Shown: positions 37,901-50,700, counted from the stretch's first letter. The stretch is 64,000 nucleotides of DNA from Nymphaea colorata (GCF_008831285.2 NC_045148.1:20453002-20517001), one strand, 5' to 3'. Notes: generated by a model not told the origin, from the sequence alone. Numbers and translations: made by a program.

Positions 37901-38212
37901 TCTTTGACGTAACTTCCAAAAGGAAAAGACCAAGAATTGAAAATTATTTAATCTTACGTACCTCATGTCAAAGTCAAGGAAAGGTAGACTTCTTTTTTTA
38001 TTTCATACAGTTGGAAGGGAAGGTCATGACTTTGGAAATACATTGCCACCGTTTACCTTTTCATTCTTTCAAGAAAAAGCAAAGATCACGAAAAAGTGAA
38101 GTCCAGTCCAAACAGAATCAATTGTGTTTGTGCTTGGGGAGGGACAGCACGAAAGCCGCGTAAGACTGAAACTGAATTTTGGACAGACTTGGCTGAAATT
38201 AAATTAAATGAT
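34953..38212. other. Intergenic spacer
   Basis: The first 200 bases probably hold the 3' UTR of the small secreted protein gene. From 36209 to 36300 lies a repeat also seen near 14265. From 36660 to 37080 is an AATCTGATTT/CGGATTTGAA-rich repeat block. The minus-strand frame at 37151-37420 has no recognisable features and is not called. Confidence 0.5.
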
Positions 38213-38220
38213 GTCCAGCC

Positions 38221-38662
38221 TAGGGGTAAATACGAGCATAGTCGAGAGTCCGAGTTCAATCAGCTCGTCGGTTTAATTAATGAAACCTTAAGCTTGACTC
38301 GGCTCAATCTAGCTCGATGGAATTAGCTCGAGCTCAACTCGACAGTTACGTGTTGAGCTCAAGCTCGATTCAATTTAGGCTCCACAAACTCGTTTGAATA
38401 GAATTGATATTCATCGTTACGTGTTGAGCTTGAGTTCAACTCAATTAAGGCTCGACAAACTCGCAAACTCGTTTGAATATATCGACAAACTTGATTAAGG
38501 CTCGAGCTTGACTCCACAGTTACGTGCTGAACTTGAACTCAACTCGATTATTTACACGAGTCGACTCACGAACTCGAGCTCGACTCCTTAAGCAAATGAC
38601 TCAGCTCGAACTTGTTCACGAGCCGAGTTTTAACGAGTAACTCGACTAGTTGTTCACCCCTA
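38221..38662. mobile_element. hAT-like MITE, CTCGA-rich, 442 bp
   Basis: It begins TAGGGGTAAATACGAGC and ends GTTGTTCACCCCTA, an inverted repeat with 7 perfect outer bases and further imperfect pairing. GTCCAGCC flanks both sides (38213-38220 and 38663-38670), an exact 8-bp target duplication. Inside, a unit containing GTTACGTG(T/C)TGA(G/A)CT and ACAAACTCG is repeated about three times (near 38343, 38416 and 38519), and GAGCTCGA/CTCGAGCT motifs are frequent. No coding capacity. Confidence 0.88.
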
Positions 38663-38670
38663 GTCCAGCC

Positions 38671-41270
38671 AAAATTGACAAATGTTCTGTAAAGACCGGT
38701 ATTATAGCTATACAACTGCGACCCATACTGAAAATGAAAGTAATTTTTTCTTTTATATATATAAAGTATGAACTTTTCTTTATGAAACTTAACCTGCACA
38801 TGAACAAACTTTATTCCAGATATAGACAGAACGTCCACGTAGTTAACTTTAGAGAAACACACTATATTAAGTGGCTACAACTCGTCGTCGAGTATAAGAT
38901 ACGTTTCATACATAAGTTCAATGCACCATAGAGGAATATCTCAATCTTGAGTGCAACGCACATGCTTAGTGGTTCTTGTCCAGTTTACCGACTTCTTCTT
39001 TTGGCTATTATTGATACAAGTTATTCATGAAATGCAACTGCTCACCTTGTGCACTAATTTCTCCACAAGGGAAATGGACTTGTTCACACAATTGGAGATA
39101 ATGGGATGATCTTGGAAGATCCAATAGCAAGCAAGCATGTGCAATTGTGCTCCACTGTTCATTAGTGGGTTTGGTTGGTAGCCTAAAACGAGTCGCTTGT
39201 CACAAGGACACGACACGACTCAGCGAGGACGATACAAGTGGAAGACATTGAAACACCACATCTATCTGATGAAAGATTGCTAGGAGATAGACTCATGACC
39301 TTTATTACAAAGAAACATACTGAATCCAGTGGCGCAGCCACATGGTGACTGGTGTGGGCGGTTTGCCCACATCAGTCTCTTAAAAGTTCTTTATTTTTAA
39401 ATGGGCATCTTCAAATATTTATCCTTATATATATACAAGTGTCCCTCCACCCAATTTTTCTAACTCTGCAATCTAACTTTTACTGGATTCTACTCAATTG
39501 GATTCTTTATCATTTGATCTCGCTTTTTTTCGGAATGGTGGGTTGTTAACCGAAAAGAAAACTTAAAGTAAAGGATATAGAGAAAATCTCGCACATATGT
39601 GCAACTGGAAAAAAAAAAGTGCATTTAGAACGTATTGTTAAAAGAGTGATCGGAAAACAATGGTACAAAAATGCATTTACATTTTCAATTACATTTAACA
39701 TCGAGCGTTTGGAGATTCTTTGGCATATATGGAGATCGGATTCAAATTTAAATAGAAAACATTGGATGGTCAATCAGAGTCATTTAACTTATCAGTTGCA
39801 AATATGAAAAAATTTCGCAACCTTGTATTGGGTTCTGAAAAAAACTTTATTACGGTGAGTAATCAGATAGGATCAAATCAAAGAGCTGTTCGTTCTAAAA
39901 ATTGAGGTTGAAGAAGATAAATAGTTGAATACTTTGGATTTATCTCCACAGAATTGACAGGAAGATCTGAAGTTATATCGGCAAACAAAAGATTTTATTT
40001 GTCATAAAATAAACTTTTTCCAAAATTGTAAATAAAAAAAAAGTACATTGAATTATTTTTATTATTATTATATATTATTATTACGAGTTGGGCAGGCTGT
40101 CCGGAGCCCATGCACTTAAATACCAAACTCTTTGACTTCATTGAAGTTGAATATCTTAAGCCGGCCCTACATACCGCATTTGTTGGCATAACAGATAATT
40201 TCTGCCTTTGAATGACCGCGCAGTGATTATTGAGCCATATAAAGCAAAAATAGATACATCTGCCACCGGTTCTCCAGCCTGATTTGGATTTGGATCCAGT
40301 TGAAAACCATCTAATCCAATCAGCTTCCAGCTATCAGACAAGCCATCAGCGCCTCTAAGGAGGTCCAAAAAGGATCCGAGATAGTTGGCAGATCGAATCG
40401 AATCCCGTATAACAAAACAAGCAAGCAAGTTCAAAAATCAATCTGCAGTGCAATCGGATCTTGTGGTGTAGTTCTAAATCGGGATTCGAACTTAGCGTGG
40501 TAAAATAAGAACGTACAAGCAGATCTGATAAGATATATTCATGAGTTTCGAGTCAGATCTGATTTGAAAAATTCTTGTCAATTTTTTAATGTGCCGAATC
40601 CGGTTTGACTTACAACGCATTCAATCGCATTGTTTGAGCTGTTGGTATGAAAGGGAAAGTATGAACTTTTCTAATATATGTTGAAAAGGAGATTTACTGA
40701 TGGAGATGCTTGGATAATAATTATAGGCACTTCTCTTTCTAGTGAACAGCGAAAAAATGGGTCAAGTGATGAGTGATTCCGCCAACCGATAGATACGTTT
40801 TTGAAAAAGATTGATGTTGAAAGTTTTTTTTGAACTTTTTCTCCAAAAGGTTTGAAAAATATGAGGTATTATGTTCTAGGATTGAATTTTATAGCTGTCA
40901 TCACGTAGTATGACACTAACATTAAATGGTGTATTGTTGGTCTATCTAAGTAAATAATAAAGCAGTTTCTTTAAAAAAAACTTATTATTATTATTTTTTG
41001 TAAGTGTCTGTTTTGTGCCTGAGCGATAAATAAATAAACGTTATGTGGACTTTGCAAATAGCTTATAAGTTGTGGATCCGTACCGTAATTAAGTATGGGT
41101 GAAAACAAAGCGAGTTTTTTTTATTTTAAATTTTTTTTAATTTAAGTAAAGTTTCACCCGTTTTCCGAGAAGGGGAAACGACCGGCAGGACCCGCGGGAA
41201 GGGGGAGAGTGGGTCCCACGGGAGGCCTTCTCTTGCCCTTCACACGCGTACGGCGGAAGCCCATCTCCCC
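38671..41270. other. Intergenic spacer upstream of the formin gene
   Basis: Apart from the short element at 39329, no gene is seen. The stretch 40440-40620 shares AT-rich GATCTGA/ATCGGATC motifs with 31300-31600 and 36660-37080. From about 41150 the GC content rises toward the formin promoter (GGGTCCCACGGG and CGCGTACGGCGG segments). Confidence 0.45.
39329..39476. mobile_element. Short dispersed element, GTGGCGGAGCC family (copy 3)
   Basis: It starts CAGTGGCGCAGCCACATGG, continues with TGACTGGTGTGGGC and GCCCACATCAGTCTCTT, then AAATGGGCATCTTCAAATAT and TATATATACAAGTG. It matches the copy at 57490-57667 in the opposite orientation along most of its length. The far end (TTTTTCTAACTCTGCAATCT) is a worn version of TTTTCTGGCTCTGCCACTG. 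Confidence 0.6.
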
Positions 41271-41299
41271 CGTTTTTCCACCTCCTCCCCTCCATTTTT

Positions 41300-41698
41300 T
41301 TTTTTCTCTGTCTTTTCTCTCTCTATTCTGACGGTGGAATCGCCTGAAACTCTGGCTTTCATTGCCGACGAGACGTCCTGATATTTATCGGCATTGCAAT
41401 CTTAGCCAGGTGACGCCGTCGTCGTTTTCATTTGACGACGTCGTCGTCGTTCTTCATTTGACGTCGCCTCCTCTCTCTCTCTCTCTCTGGGCTCTGGTTC
41501 TCATTGAGGAGGGAGGATGATCAGGAGCGCGGATGCTGGAGATAGGGACGTCGTATCGTTCGGGCTGTCTCGTTTGTTAGGCGAGTTTGAAGGGTTGATT
41601 GGAATGTCGGAGAGTTATGACGGGATTCGCCGAGTTTGATCTCATCTTCATTTTCCCCTCTCCGGTTCATTGACGAGATAGCGCTTACGCCCAAGCAG
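41300..41698 (+). promoter_or_regulatory. Formin 5' leader exon
   Basis: GC-rich, with GACGTCGTCGTCG and CT-repeat tracts, this stretch ends in CCAAGCAG/GTGCGT, a strong donor at 41699. The next acceptor that places an ATG directly after the junction is CATGCAG at 44775. It is therefore inferred to be a non-coding first exon with a 3.1-kb leader intron. The 5' limit is approximate. Confidence 0.6.
41517..41639 (+). CDS. Upstream ORF in the formin leader, 40 codons
   Basis: An ATG (GGAGGATGA context) opens a 40-residue frame, MIRSADAGDRDVVSFG..., ending in TGA 59 bases before the leader donor. It lies wholly inside the inferred leader exon, so spliced mRNA would carry it upstream of the formin start. 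uORFs of this size usually lower translation of the main frame. Whether the peptide itself matters is unknown. Confidence 0.4.
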   Translation: MIRSADAGDRDVVSFGLSRLLGEFEGLIGMSESYDGIRRV

Positions 41699-42738
41699 GT
41701 GCGTATATATATATATATATCTCTGTGGATACAATGTTAGCGGAAAGTATGAAGCCTTCAGTGTAAATGAGAACCGTTCATCTTAAACGTTTTGGATAAC
41801 AAGTGCCGTTACCATGCTATGCTATTTTTGTTTTTATTCAGGAAAAATGTTTGGTTTCAGACGCAAATGTTTGACGTCTCCATGTTCGAATTTCCTGCAT
41901 TATCGTTCCCTGCTGCTTATTTGCAACCGTAGTTGATAATATCCCTTTTTAAGATCATCAATTAGGATAAAGCACCTCAATTTCCAAAACAGCGAAGCAA
42001 TTAAAGCAAACAATTTGCTTCATTTTTTTTTTCTACAGGAAGAGATGAGACCCTGAAAAGGATCGTGGAATTTTATCCTCGTAAAGATCTGCTCACAAAC
42101 TTTTCTTTTCCTGAAATAGTTTTATTTGTCGGCGAATGAGCCCTGAGATGATGTGGATGGATGGTTTGAGGTGTGAGCTGGCGAGATTCGCTTTTCTGCT
42201 TCATATTTCATAATATTGCATTCTGTGTCCAGTGTTATCGATGACTGATAAGTAGAAACCTGTGTTCGTTGGATTAGAAATGCACTTCTTCGTTTCTTCC
42301 TGGAGGATAACTTGTCAGCATTGTTTGGTTTCATAAACTTATGATGAAGCATGTTTCTCGTGTTCGTATGCGTTTCTTTTACCTGGGTTGGTTCGTTTCA
42401 GCATTTCCATGGATGCTGTTAAGGTTGGGAAGAAAATCTTATTTGTGATGCATGTATAGCGTAGATGGTATAAATGTCACACTATTGTTGTTTGTGATGA
42501 ATGTGGATTCATGAGAGTAAACGCTATAAAGGTAAACCGTGAAACTAACTTATCTACTGAAATAATGAGGGCGGTGCATAAAAGTTGCAATAAGCTGGAG
42601 ACTTTAAACTAATGGTCTGTACAAGGATTCGTTTATGCAAGTGTTCTTGGACTGAAGTCTTCAGTTAATATTTCATGATTATTGGAAAATGTTATTTGTG
42701 TTCAATGCTTAAGAACTTATCCCCACCTATGGTGGAAG

Positions 42739-43119
42739 CTAAGCCATATGGGTATTTCAGGAAGGTCCACGTACCCGTGTCACCATACCCGTACCCAAAG
42801 TGAGTACCTGCCTACTTGAAAACACTTGGGTACTTTTTGAATTGAAACTGATCCAAAATGTTTAAATTTTACTGGATTTAGTTATTTCCAACTTTGTTTT
42901 CATTCTGTTTGTAGACTTATTGTGCATTAACATAATGTTTTTATTTATATCAATTGTTGATTCAAATGTTGTTTTCATTTCGATTTTTTGTGTGTTGTTT
43001 TACATATATACATATATGTATATCCTGTCGTACCCTGTACTCACATTTTCTAACATTGTCGTGTCATACCCATATCTTTGTACCCGTACACAAACCACAC
43101 CCGTATCCATGTGACTTAG
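42739..43119. mobile_element. hAT-like MITE, 381 bp
   Basis: It starts CTAAGCCATATGGGTA and ends with the inverse of CTAAGTCACATGGATA; 13 of 16 positions match. GGTGGAAG flanks both sides (42731-42738 and 43120-43127), an exact 8-bp duplication. TACCCGTACC/GTACCCGTG subterminal repeats occur at both ends. The CTAnGTCACA ends resemble those of the element at 24736-26148, so the two may belong to one family. Confidence 0.8.
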
Positions 43120-43632
43120 GGTGGAAGCAAATGAGATGTAGAATAAGTTATTCAATTGGACTTTTTATGTCAATATTTTGGAAGCTCAAGTGCACATATA
43201 GTGTAACATTAGAGGAATCACTAAGACTTGAAATAGATATAAGGGATCAATAGTGGCCATGATTGAAAGAACTGGAATTTGGAAAGACGAATTACAATGG
43301 CTTGTTTTTGTTATCCATCAAGCTGTTATCTCAGCTACTGCAAACACTGAATTGCATTTGTCAGCTTGTTCCAAAATACAATAAGGAGCCAATATATGCA
43401 TGGGTACTGGATTGAGCAATTCACTCAAGATTCTGATAAATATCCAAAGCAGTAGGAAATAAAAAATAGTCATGAAGAGCCTCGGTAAAATGGTAATGAC
43501 GTTTGTTCATTTCTAAGTTCTAACATGACCCAACTGAAGTTCCATTTTTGTCCACTGTCTCCTAGACCTATTACTATTCTTCTTTTTATTTGCCGCTTGA
43601 AACACATGAATTTTCTTGCTTTGCTAGAATCA

Positions 43633-44048
43633 GAGCCACAAATATCCCGATATTTTCAAACGTATCAAGACATTTAGTAAAACCGAAGAAAAAAAAAGGG
43701 TAAAAGATCGTGATATTTTGAAAAAAACATTAAAAAACAATTTATCGTGATTTTAATGCAATTTTTTGGATTTTTTCATTTATTTTTATTTCATTTCCTG
43801 CTTTTATTTTTTTCAACTTTTGTTTCATTGTTTTATTTCCTCTAGTTTTTAGGCATTAAAGTGACCTACTAAATGCAACACAATACTTGTTAGTTTTTCA
43901 TTTTTTGTATTTTTACCTAACATTTTGATTTTTATTTTTTTAAAAAAATTCATGATTTTCTGGAGATTTTCCTAAAAAATAAGTTTGCCAAAAAATACCC
44001 GGAGAAAACCTCATCAATAAAAACCCGAGATCGATATTTGTGGCTATG
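43633..44048. mobile_element. Mutator-like MITE, 416 bp
   Basis: AGCCACAAATATC at 43634-43646 is exactly inverted at 44033-44045. GCTAGAATCA flanks both sides (43623-43632 and 44049-44058), an exact 10-bp target duplication. Duplications of 9-11 bp point to the Mutator superfamily. The interior is low-complexity A/T-rich sequence with repeated GATATTTT and ATCGTGAT motifs and no coding frame. Confidence 0.8.
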
Positions 44049-44775
44049 GCTAGAATCATGGTTCTCCCTCTGCTATTTCAATTATTGTCTTGGAACAGGA
44101 ACACATATTAGGTCTTAAATTGTGTTCTTTTGAGTTACCTGTTCTTGCAGTTTTGCAAATAGCTTCTCTGCATACTTCTTTCTGTGTTCCTTTTTAGTCC
44201 AATTGAAATTATAGTGAAGAAATTGGTTCCTTACCTGCATTTGGATCACCTAGAGAGTCTGTGCTTCTTAAAAAGTTTTTATGAATGTATCTGCCAGTAG
44301 ATATGGTGAAGTTGCAGGGATGGTGTTTTTTACCATATGACTAATTTACAGAGTTATTTTTGCATGCTTGCAGTCATTGATCTAATCATGATCATTCATG
44401 AAAACTCAACTAGCTTGCAGTGTGAATAATTTTGCACATAAACCTTCCAGGTTCTTTTAAAACAGTTTTGAAGTTAAAACAAGAATTGTTATAATTCAGC
44501 ACTTGCAAGTGACAAATGGGCAACAGGCCTTCATGTCAAATATTGGTTTACTTTGCATTCATAATCTGCACTTCACTTTTGCAATGTGCATAGAAAAAGA
44601 CTAGTTTGACATGGCTGTACCTATTTTGGTTATGAGCTCTGATAGCGATTACAGCTTTCTTTCTTGATTGTCTTATAAGTTCATCACTTCCAGTTTCTCT
44701 GTTCTTGTACACACTGCTGTCTTGTTTACTTTATGCTTTCTTTTGAACTTCTTGTGCTAATGATTTTCCATGCAG

Positions 44776-47700
44776 ATGGGTCATGGCAAAGAAGCCCTTA
44801 TTTTGGTATTTTTCCTCCTGCTAACCAGTCTAGGGGCATTGGGGAGGCACACAGTTAAGGAGTTATTGACGCTGATAAATGACCGGTCTTTAGAGGAATC
44901 TGGAGAGATTGGGCAAGATATGGTTAGTCTAGTCTATCAAATTATTTCATATTCTTTTTGAAATTCATGCATTGTCACATGAATTCTGAAGGGTTTATTA
45001 CCACCACACATGGTGAGAAGGTGGTAGAGCGGGAAGAGTTGAGAGTGTCCAGTTGAAGACCCTAGATCAAGTCTCAAGTCTGCCACTCTATTGCCTGAGC
45101 CTTTTCATGGTTTTTGTCCTTGTGAGACCTGGTGATTGAGGCTCACCCTCAATCCAAAAGGAAGAAAAAGAAGGAAAACACTTGGCTACTGTTTATTCTA
45201 GTTCATCACTATTACATTTCTTGGATGGTGTTGTACGTATATGTGCCCCTAATTATATTTTCATTGACATTGATGGCAACTAAACTTTTAACTTTCAGGT
45301 GAATCAATTGTGGATTGCTTGCAAACAGGATCCTGCGAGTATTGATGCTTCTTCCGGGAGACCAGAATTTGGGGAGATGAATGATTCTAATTTAGAAGAT
45401 TCTAATTTAGAATTTAGTCCATCAACAGTAGCCAATGTTCAGAAGGCCATAAATCTGCTGCCACCTCAAATGAAGGACTCACTCTTGGATTGCCTCTCAA
45501 GAGCCAAATTTCTAGAAAGTGTGTCAGGAAAAGATGACAGATCTAGTACCTGGTATATTGAGCAACTTGAGTATTTGCTTGGATGGCATAGAAAATGGAG
45601 AAGATATTTGGCTGATGAAATGTCATTTGCTACCATAGCTCATCATCATCGGCATGCTCATTCTCATTCTCATTCTCCTGCTCCTGCTCCAGCTTCTGTT
45701 TCTTCTCCTGCCCCTACTCCATTTTCTGGTCAAGCACCCGCAAGTTCCCCTACACCGGTTACAGGTCCAACTCAGCAATTCTATTCCTCTTCATCAAATC
45801 AGTTTGACTCCTCTAGTAAACCGCCTATTAGTGGGACAGATATACATGGAAATGCAAATCCTGACCCACCACTGTCAGAAAACAATCTCGATGCCACAAG
45901 GGTTATTGCAGTGTCTGTTGCCGTAACTGCAGTTTCTACATTTCTTTTTTCTGGATTGCTCTTCTGTTGTTACTACAAATGCTGCAGGAGCGGCACAAGC
46001 TCAGGGAGCTCACGAAGGGACGAGAGGCCTCTTCTTGCCTTAAGTATGAGCGACTTTTCAGTAGGTAAGCAGTGCAATGCAGCAATAGTGATCATTTACT
46101 GATAGCCCCCTCTTTTTCTTGCTCTTTAATCTTTTATTTCTTTATGGGCATATAAAACTTCAGGATCTTCACCAAAGTCATTGATTATGGATAACTCTCT
46201 AGTCGGTGGATCACATATGGGAATGAACAATGAGAAGTTTGCAGCATATTCATTTTCATCAAACCCAAGCAAGCTTGGACAGGCCGGCGATCTTGCATTG
46301 TCCCCTGCTCTTTCTTGGCAAGGCTTGCAGTCTGTATCTCTTCAAAATGGTGCTGCCTTCGTACAATCTGAGAAATCCCATCTTTCATTTTCGCGAGCTG
46401 AGACTCCATCAGGAATGCCTGAGAAATCCCATCTTTCACTTTCACGAGCTGAGACTCCATCAGGAGTGCCTCCTCCACCAGGCCGTCTGCTGTCAAATAA
46501 TCAGCCAAGTCCCACTCCTACCCCATCTGATTCTCCTGCCTCTGCTGCCCCTCCTCCACCCTCCTCCTCTCCTCCTCCTGGATCATCCCCTCCTCCACCA
46601 CCATTGCCTAATGGCGGGAAGCCTGGTTCTGCTGGACCATCCCCTCCTCCACCGCCATTGCCTAATGGTGGGAAGCCTGGTCCTGCTGGACCATCCCCTC
46701 CTCCGCCACCATTGCCTAATGGTGGGAAGCCTGGTCCTGCTGGACCATCCCCTCCTCCACCACCCTTGCCTAATGGTGGCAAGCCTGGTCCACAGCCACC
46801 TCCACCACCCAAAGGTGCTGTTCCTCCTCGTCCGCCGCCTCCGACCATGATTCCAAAAACTGGTCGGCCTTCTCCACTTGGACGAAATAAAGAAGGAACA
46901 TCTACAAGTGGAAACAAATCTGATGCAACAGATGAATCTGAAGCTCCAAAAGCAAAGCTTAAACCATTTTTCTGGGACAAGGTTATGGCGAACCCTGATA
47001 ACTCGATGGTCTGGCATCAAATTAAGTCTGGATCTTTCCAGTAAGGATACCAAATCCATTCTCTGCTGAGAAACAAGCTATAAAGTTAGTTCTTTTAGAT
47101 TTCTCTAAATAGTTTTCTTGTGTTTATGCAGATTCAATGAAGAAATGATCGAAACGCTCTTTGGTTGCAACTCTGAAAATAAGCAAAAGAACAATCTAAA
47201 GAAAGAAAATATGCGTGATGCTTCAGTCCAGCATTATCAGCTTCTTGAACCGAAGAAGTCACAGAACCTATCCATTCTTCTACGAGCTCTTAATGTCACT
47301 ACTGAAGAAGTTTGTGATGCACTCTTGGAAGGTAAGAGTTTCTTCCAAAAATTCTACAAGTTGTTTCTGGCTTGACATGCTCCTGCTGTTGTTTAAGTAA
47401 TTTCTTGAGATAGTTTATGTGAGGCAAAAATCCAACTGTTTCTCTGAAGTTTTTGTGGAGAAAACAAGTTCTTTTACTTGGTGAATTATATGTTTCAGGT
47501 TGAAATTTCATTCTATAGGCCACAAAATTTTCCTGAGTGCTCTATGGAATTTGAGAAATGGTCTGCATGATTGTTTTCTGTATCATGTGTACTTTTTATA
47601 TGTTGTCTTCCAAAAATTTCCGTTCTTTATGTCCAAAGTATCTTTTGCTTAATGCACCTTGGCACTCAACTTTGTCTTCCATGAACTTTTGCACATGGTA

Positions 47701-50700
47701 CCCTGTGTATATGTGGCAACTGATGGCGCAAAAAAGACCATTATTATTTAAAAATGTGGACATTCTGGCTACTGTTAGTTCATTTTATATTTCAATAAGT
47801 GCAAGCATCCAATTTGTGTATACTTCCATTTTAATGTGTTCAGAAAGTCGTGATCTCAACTGTGAATTTAGCACCTAATGTCATCCTATCATGGTTGCTA
47901 CAGATGTTAGTGAATCATGGCAAAGCTAGTTTTTGGTTTCTTAAGAGTGTCTTGATTCAGCAGAACATGCAGTTTAGAATTAGGGAAAATGGTGTTCCAC
48001 CAAACACTGGATCCAATAACCCACCATGAATATTGGATGAACATGGCATTCCACATGTTTCGTATCCAATGAATTTGGGTGAAAACTTTTTACGCGGTAT
48101 GTCTGTTCCTCAATGCAAGTCAAACCATTGATGGTCTATGATGTGAAGTTCTATTTTTGGCTGGAGTAGCAAGAGAAAAGCATCCTGTTCCTGACAATCA
48201 AGTCACTGTTGCAAATATCTTTCTTGATTTTTTATGGGTGAGGTTCTTCTCAAATATTAATCGGGAAGTTTATTTTTCTCGAAAAAATAATTTGAATAAA
48301 AAATGACTAAAAAGTAAAAAGAAAAAATGAAAATTATGAAAAGTTGTAATTTATATTGTTTTTCTTAAGAGAAAATTGCTAAACCAAAATAGCTATTAAA
48401 ATGTTGAAAGAAATGTCACAAATTTTAAATTATATTCAAGAACATTTTTTCCTGAAAAAAGTGCAAAATAAAGCATGATAATTTCATTTTTTATTTCCTT
48501 TTTCACACCTGATTGTTTAATGTTTTTGTTCATTTTCCTTCATTTGCCCGTTTTTTCGTGTTTTTTAAAGAAAAGTGATTATATTTATGGTCAATCTAAA
48601 TTTCTTGAGAATGTGAATATCTCATGATATTAGCTGAAGGCTTTTTCTACATGATGCTAAACTTTTCCTGCATCACTCTCTAAAAGTATCAGTTGTTTAT
48701 AGTCTACTACAGTCTACAGTACTGCCATGAAACATTCGCAACTTAGATGGGGATATTCTGTTTTGCTTCATGCCATCAACGTTTTCGATGTTAACCTTAT
48801 TTATCTTGTGAAAATATAAGCTTTCTTGATTTCCTCCATATTAATTGACTTGGCAGTCCTAAGGTTCTCCCTTATTGAATGCAGCATATTAGTTGCTTTG
48901 AATGCAACTTATCAGTTGCAGATATATTCTGCTAGCTTTCAAATATTTGAGTAGATTATGTTTTCATAATCAGGAAATGAGCTTAGTGTTGAGCTACTTC
49001 AAACTTTAATAAAGATGGAACCAACTGCTGAGGAAGAATTTAAGCTCAGAATGTACAGTGGTGATCTTTCACAGCTTGGACCTGCAGAACGCTTTTTGAA
49101 GGCATTAGTAAATATCCCATTTGCCTTTAGGCGCTTTGATGCATTGCTGTTCATGGGCATTCTTGGAGAGGAAGTTTCTACCATTAAGGCATCTTTTATG
49201 ACTCTGGAGGCAAGTGTTTTACTATTCAAGACTTGTACATTTGTTATAGAACAATGCTGTTAGGGTCTGTTGCATTTGTGCCTCATTATTTTTTCTAATT
49301 AGCAAAGAAAAGTACAGCAGTTTATGAGATGTTTACAAAAATTTCAAAGATGTGTCTGTTCTACCTTATATTTAATACTTTTTAGAGGCAAGTATTTTTA
49401 CTATTAAAGACTTTTATGTTATATAATCTGCTCTCAACGTGTTTTCTAGTTCTTAGCCTGATCATTTGTCACTTGCTGAAGTCCATGATGTGATATTTAC
49501 CAATTCCAAACAAGTTTCTGTTCTACCTCCTGCTTAATGAGTTTTTTTTTTCATAGTCCAATTAGCATATCACACCTTGTCATTATTAAATTATATATCA
49601 ATGCGTAGATTAAATTATATCTTTAAGTGTTGTGCTTGCTGCTGCTTGTTTCTTGGCAAGTACCATTTTGTCCCATTGCACAAAAATGGTACACGATAAT
49701 TCTTTTCATGAAATTATCAAAAAGACATCTCCATTGGTAGACTTATATATAGCTAAATAATGCTATCGCATCCTTGAGGAAGATATGATGGGTCCCGAGC
49801 TCAACAGGACCTTTTAATTTGAATATCATCCCACTTGAAGGTTTTAATAAATGGGGAAAATTAGCATGCAAAATTATCCCAAAGCTGAGCAGATTATATG
49901 TGCATTGTAATGGCACAATGGTGGTTCCTCTCTTGAACCTCCGTGAAAAACCTTCCTTTGTTTCAAGTGACTAAGTGACTTGTCTCAATTGGACTGGTCA
50001 CACCCGCTAAATTGGCACCACCATTTGATGGCAGAATTGTTTATGAGATGATAGAATTACGGCCACCTGCACTGCAGCTTCTACTAAATTTAGAGTTTAA
50101 CTTCATGATGATTCTTTGATCAAGATGTATTATTTAAGGTGGTCCTATGACATGCTACACTAGAAAGAGTGAAGTACAACCCCATCCAAGCTTACAAACA
50201 TTAAAAGTAAAATCTACTTTATTTCAAACTTGTGTGGCATTTTATTTGTTCCCACCAAGTCTTCTATTCTGACAAGGAACGTATTTTTCATTGATCTAAG
50301 CACTTTTTACCATCCGTTGTGAGTTTGTTACAGGTTGCTTGTGCAGAACTGAAAAGCAGTCGTCTTTTCATGAAACTTCTGGAAGCTGTTCTTAAAACAG
50401 GAAATCGCATGAATGATGGGACCTTCCGTGGAGGTGCTCAGGCTTTCAAACTTGACACATTGCTAAAGCTCTCTGATGTTAAAGGAACAGATGGGAAGAC
50501 AACCTTGCTGCATTTTGTTGTTCAGGAGATCATACGATCTGAAGGTGTGCGTGCAGCTCGTGCAGCCAGAGAAAGTAGGAGTATCTCCAGTCTAAATTCT
50601 GAGGAGAGCTTGGAAGAATATCCCAATGAAAGCATAGAGCATTTCCGCAGCTTAGGTTTGCAGGCAGTATCTGGGCTCGGGGCTGAGCTTGAGAATGTGA

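Larger units (their letters stand above)
41699..44775 (+). other. Formin leader intron
   Basis: The inferred 3.1-kb intron runs from GTGCGT to CATGCAG. It contains two well-bounded non-autonomous transposons (42739-43119 and 43633-44048), and otherwise AT-rich sequence without genes. Confidence 0.55.

Noticed and set aside
46185-47059. Long minus-strand frames (Gly-rich or Arg/Trp-rich) and a second plus-strand frame across the formin FH1
   Set aside because: Shadows of the proline-codon repeats. The formin frame has family motifs and consistent splice phases; these do not.
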